Shown: in pieces, positions 8,863-17,364 of the stretch
How positions within the stretch are numbered: the stretch's first letter is position 1
Layout: every line of letters begins with the position of its first letter
NCBI RefSeq assembly: GCF_009900765.1
Contig: NZ_JAAABL010000010.1
Span: 1 to 64,000, forward strand
From: Rhodovarius lipocyclicus
GTDB taxonomy: Bacteria; Pseudomonadota; Alphaproteobacteria; Acetobacterales; Acetobacteraceae
Direction: 5' to 3'
Length of the DNA stretch: 64,000 nt
Notes under the pieces: model-generated
What the model was told of the DNA's origin: nothing
The model's database searches: none
Seen by the model: the letters and a program-made list of their open reading frames with translations, nothing else
Made by a program: the position numbers and the translations under genes

Positions 8863-10485
8863 CTATTCCAGCGTCGTCAGGTCCTGGAACCAATGCTGGG
8901 CCTGGGTATAGCCGCGCACATTGCGGCTGGCGGCATGCGGGTTGGTGTCATGCACCACGAACACCAGCAGCGCCTCGTCCACCACCTTCTGATGGACCTG
9001 CGCCATCAGCCGGTCCACCGCCGCGTCGTCGAAGGTGCTGGTCGCCTCGTCGATCAGGCGGTCCACCTCGGCATCGCGGAAATGGCTCCAGTTCACGCCG
9101 CGCGGCGAGATCTGGTTGGAATGGAAGAAGCGGATCAGCGCATAGAGCGGGTCGCTGGTCACATAGGCCACATTATTGGCCGTGGTGCCGTTGGTGCGCG
9201 CGATCTCGCCCGCCGCGCCCTGGCGCCAGCAGGTGTAGGACACCTCCAGCTCCACCGGCACGAAGCTGATCTCGACGCCGATCTCGCGGAAGGCCGACTG
9301 GCAGTATTCGTTGATCGGCATGGACAGCATCTGCCCCGACCCGCCCGTGGGCACCAGGAACTTGGTGCGCAGCGGGTTGGCGCGGCTGAAACCCGCTTCC
9401 TGCACCAGGCGGCGGGCGCGGTCGGGGTCATGGGTGATGCGGAAGGTCGGGTTGCCGAACCAGGGCGAGGTCGGGTCCACCACGCCCACCGCGGGCTTGG
9501 CCAGGCCGTTCATCAGCGCCACCACCTCCTCGCGGTTGATGGCCAGGTTCAGCGCCTGGCGCAGCCGCTTGTCGCGCCAGGGCGAGCCCTCCAGCAGCGA
9601 CAGGTGATAGTTCCACACATGCGGCGTCACGTTCTCGATGATGCGCGCGCCGGACTGGCGCAGGCGGGGCACCAGGTCGGGCGAGGGCGTCTCGATGAAA
9701 TCTACCTGGTTGGTCAGCAGCGCGTTGGTGCGCGTCGTGTCCTCGGGCGCCACCACCAGCACGATGCGGTCCGCCTTCGCCATGCGCGCGGGGTTCCAAT
9801 AGGCCGCGTTCTTCACCAGCTCCGCGCGTTCGCGCGGGACCAGCCGCGCCAGCTTGAACGGCCCGGTGCCCGAGGGCTCGGAGGCGAAGCGCTCCCAGCT
9901 GCGGCCCAGCTTTTCGTACTGCGCGGGGGAGGAGATGAGGAACCACAGCATCTGGTAGGGGAAGATGCTGTCCACCGCGCGGGTGGTCACTTCCACCGTC
10001 AGGTCATCCACCTTGCGCCAGGAGGCGACGGAGGGCAGGCGCGGGCGCACCTGGGCGGCCTGGCGCTGGTCGAAATGCGGCGCCTGGGGGTTCAGCACCT
10101 TCTCGAAATTCCACACCACGGCATCGGCGTTGAAATCGCTGCCGTCGTGGAACTTCACGCCTTCGCGCAGCTTGAACACCCATTTGGTGCGGTCGGCGGG
10201 GTCGGCCTGCCAGCTGGTGGCCAGGCCCGGCACCAGCTTGCCCGGCCGGTCGGCCACATTCATCTCCCACGCCACCAGCGGGTCATACAAAGTGTAGCCG
10301 GTGAACTGATAGGCGCCGGCGCCGCGGTCGGGCTGGCCGGTGGTCTGCGGGATGTCGGCCATGGAGATGCCATAGCGGATCACGCGCTCCGCCTGGGCAG
10401 AAGCCGGCTGCATTGCACCCAGTTCGGGCAGGGCGGCGACCGCCAGGCCCGAGGCAGACAGGAGTTCGCGGCGGGAAAGCGTCAT
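8863..10485 (-). CDS. ABC transporter substrate-binding protein, dipeptide/oligopeptide type (SBP family 5)
   Basis: 540 residues from the ATG at 10485, which opens an SRRELLSASGLAVAALP leader (Tat-like RR with hydrophobic core) ending near PASAQA. The mature region follows the DppA/OppA plan: YGISMADIPQTTG, YDPLVAWEM, FKLREGVKFHDGSDFNADAVVWNFEKV (the family 5 signature) and TGPFKL. It would capture peptides, nickel chelates or other amide compounds in the periplasm. No permease or ATPase genes are adjacent, so it depends on components encoded elsewhere. The downstream exported aminopeptidase is likely co-transcribed. Confidence 0.92.
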   Translation of the reverse strand: MTLSRRELLSASGLAVAALPELGAMQPASAQAERVIRYGISMADIPQTTGQPDRGAGAYQFTGYTLYDPLVAWEMNVADRPGKLVPGLATSWQADPADRTKWVFKLREGVKFHDGSDFNADAVVWNFEKVLNPQAPHFDQRQAAQVRPRLPSVASWRKVDDLTVEVTTRAVDSIFPYQMLWFLISSPAQYEKLGRSWERFASEPSGTGPFKLARLVPRERAELVKNAAYWNPARMAKADRIVLVVAPEDTTRTNALLTNQVDFIETPSPDLVPRLRQSGARIIENVTPHVWNYHLSLLEGSPWRDKRLRQALNLAINREEVVALMNGLAKPAVGVVDPTSPWFGNPTFRITHDPDRARRLVQEAGFSRANPLRTKFLVPTGGSGQMLSMPINEYCQSAFREIGVEISFVPVELEVSYTCWRQGAAGEIARTNGTTANNVAYVTSDPLYALIRFFHSNQISPRGVNWSHFRDAEVDRLIDEATSTFDDAAVDRLMAQVHQKVVDEALLVFVVHDTNPHAASRNVRGYTQAQHWFQDLTTLE

Positions 10486-10558
10486 GGAACGGTATCCGTG
10501 GCTGTGAGATGCCAGCGGCAATGCAATTCCGATGCCAGAGCCGGGAAATACCCTCGCC

Positions 10559-10978
10559 CTATCCCAGCCGCGTGAAGCCTTCGCGCACGTGTTCCGGCAT
10601 CGGCGTGGATTTGCGGGTCGCCTTGTCCAGGAAGACGATCACGCTGTCCGCCATGCCCAGGCACCGCCCCTCCACGAAAATCGCCTGGGAGATGGTGATG
10701 GAGCTGGTCCCCAGCCGGCTGATGCGGCTGCCGATGCGGGCCATGCCGGGGTAATGCGCCTCCGCCAGATAGTCGATCGTGACACGGGCCAGCGCGGCGC
10801 CGATCTCGCGCTTGGCCGGCGGGCCGAGGACGGAGGAAATGATCTCGCCCCGCCCGGCCTCATACAACTGGCCGATGGCGTTGTTGTTGATGTGCCCGTT
10901 CAGGTCGGTGTCCGCGATGCGGAACTTCTCGTCGGTCCAGAAAGGGAAGTCATGCTGGTCGGGGGCTGGTTTCTTCAT
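10559..10978 (-). CDS. Acyl-CoA thioesterase, hotdog fold (4-hydroxybenzoyl-CoA thioesterase-like)
   Basis: 139 residues, typical for a single hotdog domain. The hallmark RIADTDLNGHINNN near residue 20 carries the Asp and the D-x-N-G-H-x-N segment that forms the active site in this family. The following helix (LYEAGRGEIISSVLG) and strand VTIDYLAEAHYPG are also typical. It hydrolyses an acyl- or aroyl-CoA ester to free acid and CoA; the acyl group is not predictable. It is transcribed on the same strand as the neighbouring RraA-like gene, from which it is separated by 96 bases with two perfect hairpins, so it may be a separate unit. Confidence 0.87.
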   Translation of the reverse strand: MKKPAPDQHDFPFWTDEKFRIADTDLNGHINNNAIGQLYEAGRGEIISSVLGPPAKREIGAALARVTIDYLAEAHYPGMARIGSRISRLGTSSITISQAIFVEGRCLGMADSVIVFLDKATRKSTPMPEHVREGFTRLG

Positions 10979-11033
10979 TCCGTATCCTGGACGTGCGGGC
11001 CGGGGGCTTCGCCCCGCGGCCTGGGCTGGGTTG

Positions 11034-11070
11034 CAAGGGGCTATGCCCCTTGCCGGGGGCGAAGCCCCCG
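11034..11070. terminator. Two adjacent GC-rich hairpins
   Basis: A perfect 8-base stem with a TAT loop (11034-11052) is followed by a perfect 7-base stem with a GAA loop (11054-11070). They lie just past the 3' end of the RraA-like gene and before the thioesterase start on the minus strand. No T-run follows, so termination is possible but unproven; they may be copies of a repeat. Confidence 0.5.
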
Positions 11071-11074
11071 CCTG

Positions 11075-11791
11075 TCACGCCCTGCCAGCGGCCTTATCGG
11101 CCTCGTAGCGCGCCTTGTTCTCGGCGTTGGCGGGGTACAGCCCCGGCAGGGCGTGCCCGGCCTCGACCTGCACCATGATCCAGGCCTCCAGGCGCTCCTG
11201 CTCCACGCAATCGTCCACGATCTTTTCCAGCAGGTTCGCCGGGATCAGCACCGCGCCGTCATCGTCCACCACGATGATGTCGTCGGGGAACACGGCCACG
11301 CCGCCGCAGGCGATGGGCTGCTGCCAGGCCACGAAGGTCAGCCCCGCGACGGAGGGCGGGGCCGCGCCGCCGGCGCACCACACCGGCAGGCCGGTGCCGT
11401 TCACGCCCGCCACGTCGCGCACCGCGCCGTCGGTCACCAGGGCGGTCACGCCGCGCTTGGCCAGGCGCGCGCACAGGATGTCGCCGAAAATGCCGGCGTC
11501 CTTGATGCCCATGGCATCGGCCACCACGATCACGCCCTCGGGCATCGCCTCGATGGCCGCACGGGTGGAGATCGGCGAGGACCAGCTTTCCGGCGTCGCC
11601 AGATCCTCACGCGCGGGGACGAAGCGCAGGGTGAAGGCGGTGCCCACCATGCGCTTGCCCTTGGCGGCGGGGGTGAAGGGGGCCGCGCCGCGCAGCCACA
11701 CATTGCGCAGGCCCTTCTTCAGCAGCACCGTCGTCAGCGTCGCGGTGGTGATCTTCTCAAGCTTGGCCTTGATCTCGGGCGTCAGCGCCAT
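11075..11791 (-). CDS. RraA family protein (4-hydroxy-4-methyl-2-oxoglutarate aldolase-like)
   Basis: 238 residues. The ATG at 11791 is preceded by an AGGAG ribosome-binding site eight bases upstream, which decides the start. The fold core is visible as VADAMGIKDAGIFGDILCARLAKRG, then DGAVRDV, the Arg-Asp pair that binds divalent metal and substrate in HMG/CHA aldolases. The helix near the N-terminus (TATLTTVLLKKGLRNVWLRG) also fits. At this length and with a C-terminal extension it resembles metabolic aldolases or dehydratases more than the 160-residue RNase E inhibitor RraA. The next gene upstream on this strand encodes gluconokinase, so a sugar-acid or keto-acid substrate is plausible but unproven. 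Confidence 0.82.
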   Translation of the reverse strand: MALTPEIKAKLEKITTATLTTVLLKKGLRNVWLRGAAPFTPAAKGKRMVGTAFTLRFVPAREDLATPESWSSPISTRAAIEAMPEGVIVVADAMGIKDAGIFGDILCARLAKRGVTALVTDGAVRDVAGVNGTGLPVWCAGGAAPPSVAGLTFVAWQQPIACGGVAVFPDDIIVVDDDGAVLIPANLLEKIVDDCVEQERLEAWIMVQVEAGHALPGLYPANAENKARYEADKAAGRA

Positions 11792-11840
11792 GGGGTGTCT
11801 CCTGTGGATGTGCCTGTTTTCCAGGGGGTTCGGGCGGCCG

Positions 11841-12341
11841 TCAACGCGGCTGCGCGGGGGGCAGGGCTGCAAGGGCCGCGCGCAGCAGGGCGACGGGCGG
11901 CTGGGCGATGTCGAGGATGATGGCGTCCTCCTCCGGCGCCGGATGTTCCAGCGTGGCGAACTGGCTGTCCATCAGGCTGGCGGGCATGAAATGGCCTGGG
12001 CGCGCGGCCTGGCGCGCCGCGATCAGCGCGGGCGGGCCCGCCAGGAACAGCAGCCGCAGCCCGGGTGCCGCCGCCCGCAGCGCATCCCGATAGGCCCGCT
12101 TCAGCGCCGAGCAGCCGATGATGCCGCCCCCCGCCTGCCCCGCCAGCCAGGCGCCGAGCGCCGCCAGCCAGGGCGCGCGGTCGGCATCCGTCAGGGGCTC
12201 CCCGCGCGACATCTTCTCGATGTTGGCGGGCGGGTGGAAGGCGTCGGCATCGGCGAAGGGCACGCCCAGCGCGGCCCCCAGCAGCGGGCCCAGGGTGGAC
12301 TTGCCGCTGCCCGACACGCCCATCAGCAACAGCCGGTGCAT
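11841..12341 (-). CDS. Gluconokinase
   Basis: 166 residues, the standard size of the small GntK/IdnK family. It phosphorylates D-gluconate to 6-phosphogluconate with ATP. The P-loop GVSGSGKST occupies residues 8-16, followed by the diagnostic FADADAFHPPANIEKMSRG substrate-binding stretch, DADRAPWL, and SALKRAYRD. RPGHFMPASLMDSQFATLE is the lid region. It begins three bases after the stop of the gamma-glutamyltransferase gene upstream, so the two are co-transcribed despite unrelated roles. It would feed 6-phosphogluconate into the Entner-Doudoroff or pentose phosphate routes. Confidence 0.93.
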   Translation of the reverse strand: MHRLLLMGVSGSGKSTLGPLLGAALGVPFADADAFHPPANIEKMSRGEPLTDADRAPWLAALGAWLAGQAGGGIIGCSALKRAYRDALRAAAPGLRLLFLAGPPALIAARQAARPGHFMPASLMDSQFATLEHPAPEEDAIILDIAQPPVALLRAALAALPPAQPR

Positions 12342-12344
12342 GGC

Positions 12345-13982
12345 TCAATCCCCCAGCGCGGCGCCGTCGCGCCGGGGGTCGGCCGCGCCCTCCCAGCCGC
12401 CGGGGATGCGGCGCAGGATCTGCAGCCCGGTGTTCATCGTGGCCGGGCGCGGGTTGTGGCCCAGCGCCGCCAGCTCCGGCGCCAGGGCGGCGGCGGGGGT
12501 GTTGGCTTCCAGCTCCTCCATGCCGGTCTGCGCGCCGATGCGCGGGCGGGCGGTGGCGCGATGGGCATCGGCGCCCCAGGCCAGGGTCTCGACCAGGGCG
12601 GTGGCCACCGCGTCGATGATGCGCGCGCCGCCGCCGGCCCCCAGCACGATCTCCGGCAGGCCATCCGTGCCGAAGACGATGGTGGGCGCCATGGTGGTGG
12701 CCGGGCGGCGGTTGGGCGCGATGGCGTTCAGCGACCCGGGCTCGCCGCTGAAATTGGTCAGGCCATTGTTCAGCGTGACGCCGCTGGCCAGGATCTCCGC
12801 GCCGAAATTCAGGTTGTTGGTGGTGGTGAAGGAAACCGCGTTGCCCGCCCCGTCCACGATGGCGACGTGAGAGGTCGCGGCCTCCCGCAGCGGATCGCCG
12901 CTGGGGGGGATGGCGCCGTGGCGGCGGGGCGGGTCGCCGGCCGGGGCGCGCTCCATCGCGCGGGCCGGGTCCAGCAGCGCCGCGCGGCTGCGCAGATAGG
13001 CGGGGTCGATCAACCCCTCGCTGGGCACGCTGACCTGGGCGGGGTCGCCGATCCAGCGGCGGCGGTCGGCGCGGGCCAGGCGGCTGGCTTCCAGCAGCAG
13101 ATGCGCGGCGGGGGCGGAATCGGGCGCCAGCCGGGCGATGCCCGCGTGCTCGGCCAGCATCACCTGCTGCAGCACCGCCACCCCGCCCGAGGAAGGCGGC
13201 GCCGCCGTGCAGATGCGCCGCCCGAAGGCCTCGGCGCACAGCGCCGGGCGTTCGCGCGCCTGGAAACCCGAAAGGTCGGCCAGGGTCATGCGCCCCGGCA
13301 CCGCACCCTGGTCCGCAGCGCGCACCATGGCCTGGCCCAGGGCGCCGCCCTGGATCGCGGCGGGGCCCTGGGCCGCCACCAGCCGCAGCGCCGCCGCCTG
13401 CTCCGGGTTGCGCACCGGGCTGCCCACGGCACGGGGCTGGCCAGCCTCGAAATACAACGCGGCGATCTCCGGCACCGCCGATAGCGCGCGGGCGCGGCTG
13501 CGCAGCACGGCATGCAGATAAGGCGGCATGGGGAAGCCCTGCTCCGCCGCCCGGATCGCGGGTTCGAACAGCCACGCCCAGGGCAGCGCGCCATGCCGGG
13601 CATGGGCCGCGGCCAGCGCCACGATGGCGCCGGGCACGCCCACCGCGCGGCCGCTGCGCTCCACCGCCGCCAGGCTGGTGTTCTCGGTCAGGCGGGCGGG
13701 CACGTCGGCCGGGGCGGCGGCGATGCCCTCGATGTGCAGCAGCTCCCGCCGATCACCCCGCCAGGAGAGGATCAGCGCGCCACCGCCCAGGCCACTGGCA
13801 TGGGGCTCCACGACGGAGAGCATGGCCTGCACCGCGACCGCGGCATCCATGGCGGTGCCGCCCTGGCGCAGCATGGCCAGCCCGGCCTCGGAGGCCATGG
13901 GGTTCGCGCTGGCGACGAGGCGGTGGGCGGGTTCGGCACGGGCGGTGCCGATGCCGAGAACCAGGATGATCAGCCAGCGCAT
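12345..13982 (-). CDS. Gamma-glutamyltransferase, exported
   Basis: 545 residues with a short signal peptide (MRWLIILVLGIGTARA). It is the single-chain precursor of an Ntn-hydrolase that cleaves gamma-glutamyl bonds such as those of glutathione. The cleavage and nucleophile site is EAATSHVAIVD, with catalytic Thr at about residue 370, giving a large subunit before it and a small subunit after it. Further family landmarks are VVEPHASGLGGGALI near residue 58, PPSSGGVA and the small-subunit SFTTTNNLNFG. Periplasmic glutathione or gamma-glutamyl peptide scavenging is the usual role. The gluconokinase gene follows after three bases. Confidence 0.92.
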   Translation of the reverse strand: MRWLIILVLGIGTARAEPAHRLVASANPMASEAGLAMLRQGGTAMDAAVAVQAMLSVVEPHASGLGGGALILSWRGDRRELLHIEGIAAAPADVPARLTENTSLAAVERSGRAVGVPGAIVALAAAHARHGALPWAWLFEPAIRAAEQGFPMPPYLHAVLRSRARALSAVPEIAALYFEAGQPRAVGSPVRNPEQAAALRLVAAQGPAAIQGGALGQAMVRAADQGAVPGRMTLADLSGFQARERPALCAEAFGRRICTAAPPSSGGVAVLQQVMLAEHAGIARLAPDSAPAAHLLLEASRLARADRRRWIGDPAQVSVPSEGLIDPAYLRSRAALLDPARAMERAPAGDPPRRHGAIPPSGDPLREAATSHVAIVDGAGNAVSFTTTNNLNFGAEILASGVTLNNGLTNFSGEPGSLNAIAPNRRPATTMAPTIVFGTDGLPEIVLGAGGGARIIDAVATALVETLAWGADAHRATARPRIGAQTGMEELEANTPAAALAPELAALGHNPRPATMNTGLQILRRIPGGWEGAADPRRDGAALGD

Positions 13983-14045
13983 GAAGGGTTCCTCCCACCA
14001 GGAGCGTGCATGGAGCGGAGCGGGTTGGCCAGGGGGAGACGGCCC

Positions 14046-16559
14046 CTACAGCGGCAGCCGCGCCAGCAATTCCTGCCGCCGAATCGGCTTGGTCAGGTAT
14101 TCGTCCATCCCCGCCTCCAGGCATTGCCGTTCGTATTCCGGGCCCGCCGCCGCCGTCAGCCCGATGATGCGCGCCCGGGCATTCGGCCCGCCGGAGGCGC
14201 GGATCTGCCGCGTGGCTTCCAGCCCGTCCATCTGCGGCATCTGCACATCCATCAGGATCACGGCGAAGGCCTCCCGCGCGGCGGCGTCGACGGCTTCCAG
14301 CCCGTTGTTGGCCACCTCCACCTCGCAGCCCACCGTGGCCAGCATGCTGCGGATCACCAGCTGGTTGGTGGCGTTGTCCTCCACCAGCAGGATGCGCGGG
14401 GTGGCGCGCGGCGGCTCGGCTTGGTCGGGCCCCGCCGGGGCGGCGGGGGGGCGTTCCGGCGCCAGGGCGGCCTGCACGGCCTCCCGCAGGCGGGCGGGCA
14501 GGATGGGCTTCACCAGGCACAGCTCCCCGGGCACCACATCGGTGACGGAGGTGACGAGGACCGTGCCCAGCCCCGGCGCGCGCGCGCGCAGAGCGCGAGC
14601 CAGGGGGGCGCTCTCGGCGGGGCCTTGCGGGATGAAGGCCAGGCGGGGGGCGGTGCGCTCCAGCACCGCCAGCGCCGCCTCCGGGCTGGCCAGAACCGGG
14701 CTCATGCCCAGTTCGCGCAGGCCCAGCGCCAGCAATTCGGTCAGGCGGGGCTGGCCCTCGATCACCAGGGCCGCCATGCCGGCCAGGGCGGCGGGCGGCT
14801 CCGGCCGGCGGCCCATCAGCCGGCCGGTCAGCACGCTGAACTCGAACACGCTGCCGCCGCCGCGCGGCAGGGCGGGGTCGCGCTGGCGGGCCGTGATGTC
14901 GCCGCCCATCTGCTGCGCCAGCCGCCGGCAGATCGCGAGCCCGAGGCCCGAGCCGCCATAGCGCCGCCGGATCGAGGCATCGGCCTGGGTGAAGCGCTCG
15001 AACAGATAGGGGATCTGCTCCTTCTCCAGCCCGATGCCGGTGTCGGTCACGGCGCAGAGCAGGCGCATGTTCACCCCCTCCGGCCGGGCCGAGAGGGCGA
15101 GCTCGATGGCGCCGGCCTCGGTGAACTTCATGGCGTTGCCGACCAGGTTGAACACCAGCTGGCGGAACCGCCCCGGGTCCCCCAGCACGCGCGGCGGCAG
15201 GTCGGGCGAGAGGTTGACCAGCAGCTCCACGCCCTTCTCGGCCGCGCGGGGGGCGAACAGGTCCATGATGGTGGCCAGCTCGGCCTCGGGGTCGAAGGGC
15301 AGGCGTTCCTGCGCCAGCTCCCCGGCTTCCAGCTTCGACAGGTCCAGGATGTCGTTCAGCAGCAGCATCAGGTGCTCGGCGCTGTGCTGGATGGTCTCGG
15401 CGTGGCGGCGCTGCAACGGGTCCAGCGGGGAATCGAGCAGCAGGCTGGCCATGCCGATCACGCCGTTCATCGGCGTGCGGATCTCATGGCTCATGGAGGC
15501 GAGGAATTCCTCCTTCGCGCGGGCGCCGGCCAGGGCCGCGGCCTCGCTGCGGACCAGCGCCTTGCCCTGTTCCTGCAACAGGCGGGACTGGCGCAGCAGC
15601 AGCCACAGCGCGCCCATCACCAGCAGGCCGGTGCCCAGCATGGACAGCGCCAGCAGCTGGCCCAGCCGCTCCGTCGGCGCCAGGGCGGCGTCGCGCGCGC
15701 GGGCCACCTCCACGATCATCAGGCCCTGGGGGCTGCTGTCGAAAGCGGCCAGCACGGGCTGGCCGTCCAGGTCCGGGCCATCATGGCTGCCCTGGGCGCG
15801 GCGGGGCAGGAAATCCCGGAAGGGCCAGCTGCCGGGATGCAGCTGGCCGATGCCCTCCAGCCGGCCGTCGCTGCGGGCCAGCAGGGCGCCATTGGCCGCG
15901 CTGACGCGCACCGTCACGCCGAAGCTTTCGGCCACGCGCTGGGCCAGCCCGCTGAAATGGTCGGGGTTCAGCAGGGCGACGGCCGCGCCCTCGAACTCGC
16001 CGGCCGCGTTGCGCTGGGCCAGGGCGAGCGGGATGGTCCACAGCCCCACCTCCTGCACGCCGCGCGCGCCCACGGCCAGATAGCGCCCGGCCTCCGGCGC
16101 GCCCAGGCGCAGGCGCAGCGGGCGCAGCCGCAGGGCCCGGAACCATTCCCGGTCATCCAGCTGGAAGCCGATCAGCCCGGGCTCGGTCGAGGTGCGCACC
16201 CGCCCGGCCGCATCCGTGCCCACCACGGCGCGCAGCTGCGGCAGTTCCTGCATCAGCCCCACCAGCGTGCCGGTGCGGATCGCGGCCTCGGCATCGGGCA
16301 GCAGGATCTCCACCGTCTGGATCGAGCGGCCCATCTGCTCGGCGAGCGAGGCGGCGAGGTTGCGTGTCATCTCCGCCGCGGCGGCCAGCGCATCCTGCTG
16401 GGCGCGCTGCATCACGATGGTGTAGATGGCGAACAGGGCCGCGATCACCACCGACGCGGCCAGGCCGAACAGCCGCCACGGGCGCGGCGGCGACACGGCC
16501 GGAACCCCCAGCCCGAAGGCACGGCGAAGCCTGATGCGGAAATCTCTGCTGAACACCAT
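14046..16559 (-). CDS. Hybrid sensor histidine kinase with periplasmic sensor domain
   Basis: 837 residues from the ATG at 16559. A transmembrane helix at about 31-50, an extracytoplasmic region of about 250 residues (Cache-like by layout) and a second helix near 300-323 precede a HisKA domain with [12 protein letters not shown] (His358). HATPase motifs are [21 protein letters not shown] and [14 protein letters not shown]. Two receiver-like regions follow: a degenerate one without phospho-acceptor and a complete one with [10 protein letters not shown], Asp771 in [11 protein letters not shown], and Lys in YLTKPI. The 5' end overlaps the divergent amino-acid-binding protein gene by 26 bases if both first plausible ATGs are used. 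A GTG at 16496 would avoid the overlap. Confidence 0.9.
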   Translation of the reverse strand: MVFSRDFRIRLRRAFGLGVPAVSPPRPWRLFGLAASVVIAALFAIYTIVMQRAQQDALAAAAEMTRNLAASLAEQMGRSIQTVEILLPDAEAAIRTGTLVGLMQELPQLRAVVGTDAAGRVRTSTEPGLIGFQLDDREWFRALRLRPLRLRLGAPEAGRYLAVGARGVQEVGLWTIPLALAQRNAAGEFEGAAVALLNPDHFSGLAQRVAESFGVTVRVSAANGALLARSDGRLEGIGQLHPGSWPFRDFLPRRAQGSHDGPDLDGQPVLAAFDSSPQGLMIVEVARARDAALAPTERLGQLLALSMLGTGLLVMGALWLLLRQSRLLQEQGKALVRSEAAALAGARAKEEFLASMSHEIRTPMNGVIGMASLLLDSPLDPLQRRHAETIQHSAEHLMLLLNDILDLSKLEAGELAQERLPFDPEAELATIMDLFAPRAAEKGVELLVNLSPDLPPRVLGDPGRFRQLVFNLVGNAMKFTEAGAIELALSARPEGVNMRLLCAVTDTGIGLEKEQIPYLFERFTQADASIRRRYGGSGLGLAICRRLAQQMGGDITARQRDPALPRGGGSVFEFSVLTGRLMGRRPEPPAALAGMAALVIEGQPRLTELLALGLRELGMSPVLASPEAALAVLERTAPRLAFIPQGPAESAPLARALRARAPGLGTVLVTSVTDVVPGELCLVKPILPARLREAVQAALAPERPPAAPAGPDQAEPPRATPRILLVEDNATNQLVIRSMLATVGCEVEVANNGLEAVDAAAREAFAVILMDVQMPQMDGLEATRQIRASGGPNARARIIGLTAAAGPEYERQCLEAGMDEYLTKPIRRQELLARLPL

Positions 16560-17343
16560 CGCGGGCATTGTTGCAGGGCTTTGCGCGATTTGCACCGGGG
16601 CCTCTCAGGCCCATGCCCAGGAAGACAGATTGGCCGCGATCCGCGCGCGCGGGGAGCTGCGGGTGTGCATCTGGCCGGGCTTTTTCGGCATGTCCTGGCG
16701 CAACCCGCGCAGCGCGGAGCTGGAAGGGGTGGACATCGACATGGCCCGCGCGCTGGGCGAGAGGCTGGGCCTGCGCGTCGCCTTCGTGGTGGTGGGCATG
16801 GGCGAGGTCATCTCCCAGCTCGAAAGCAATGGCTGCGACATCGCCATGTCCGGCGTGACGGTCACCACCGAGCGCAGCCAGCGGGTGGCCTTCAGCAAGC
16901 CCTATTTCAGCACCGCGCTGGTCGGCATCGCGAATCGGGCCAGCGTGCGGGTGCTGAGCTGGCAGGAGATCGACCGCCCCGGCGTGCTGGTGGCCGTGGC
17001 CCCCGGCAGCCAGGCCGAGGAGGTGATGCGCCAGACCCTGACCCAGGCCGAGCTTTCGGTGATGCGCCCGCCGCGCCAGAGCGAGGCCGAGGTGTTCTCG
17101 GGCCGGGCGGATGTGTTCATCGCCAGCGTGCCCTATGGCCGGGGCCTGGCGGAACAGCGCGGCTGGGTGCGCCTGCTGGAGGCCCCGCCGCGCTTCGGCA
17201 ACACGCTGATGGCCTATGCCGTCGCGCGGGGGGATGCGGCGTGGCTGGCGGAGGTCAACAATTTCCTCGCCGCCGCGAAGGCGGATGGCAGCCTTGCGCG
17301 CGCCGCCGAACGCCAAGGGCTGCAAGGGCTGGTGGTGTATTGA
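16534..17343 (+). CDS. Periplasmic amino-acid-type substrate-binding protein (SBP family 3)
   Basis: 269 residues beginning with a signal peptide ([17 protein letters not shown]... ending SQAHAQ). The mature part has the family 3 layout: [30 protein letters not shown], the [20 protein letters not shown] signature, and a C-terminal helix near [13 protein letters not shown]. It would bind a polar amino acid or related small molecule. No permease or ATPase is near. Its position head-to-head with, and overlapping, a sensor kinase that has a large periplasmic domain suggests it might present ligand to the kinase rather than to a transporter; this is inference. Confidence 0.87.
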   Translation: MRKSLLNTIAGIVAGLCAICTGASQAHAQEDRLAAIRARGELRVCIWPGFFGMSWRNPRSAELEGVDIDMARALGERLGLRVAFVVVGMGEVISQLESNGCDIAMSGVTVTTERSQRVAFSKPYFSTALVGIANRASVRVLSWQEIDRPGVLVAVAPGSQAEEVMRQTLTQAELSVMRPPRQSEAEVFSGRADVFIASVPYGRGLAEQRGWVRLLEAPPRFGNTLMAYAVARGDAAWLAEVNNFLAAAKADGSLARAAERQGLQGLVVY

Positions 17344-17364
17344 AGGGGGCGTCATAAGCCGCGC

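Noticed and set aside
13512-17357. A 1281-codon open frame antisense to the second hybrid kinase
   Set aside because: It is a GC-rich shadow frame with His/Gln/Arg-rich low-complexity content and no domain; the opposite strand encodes a clear kinase.
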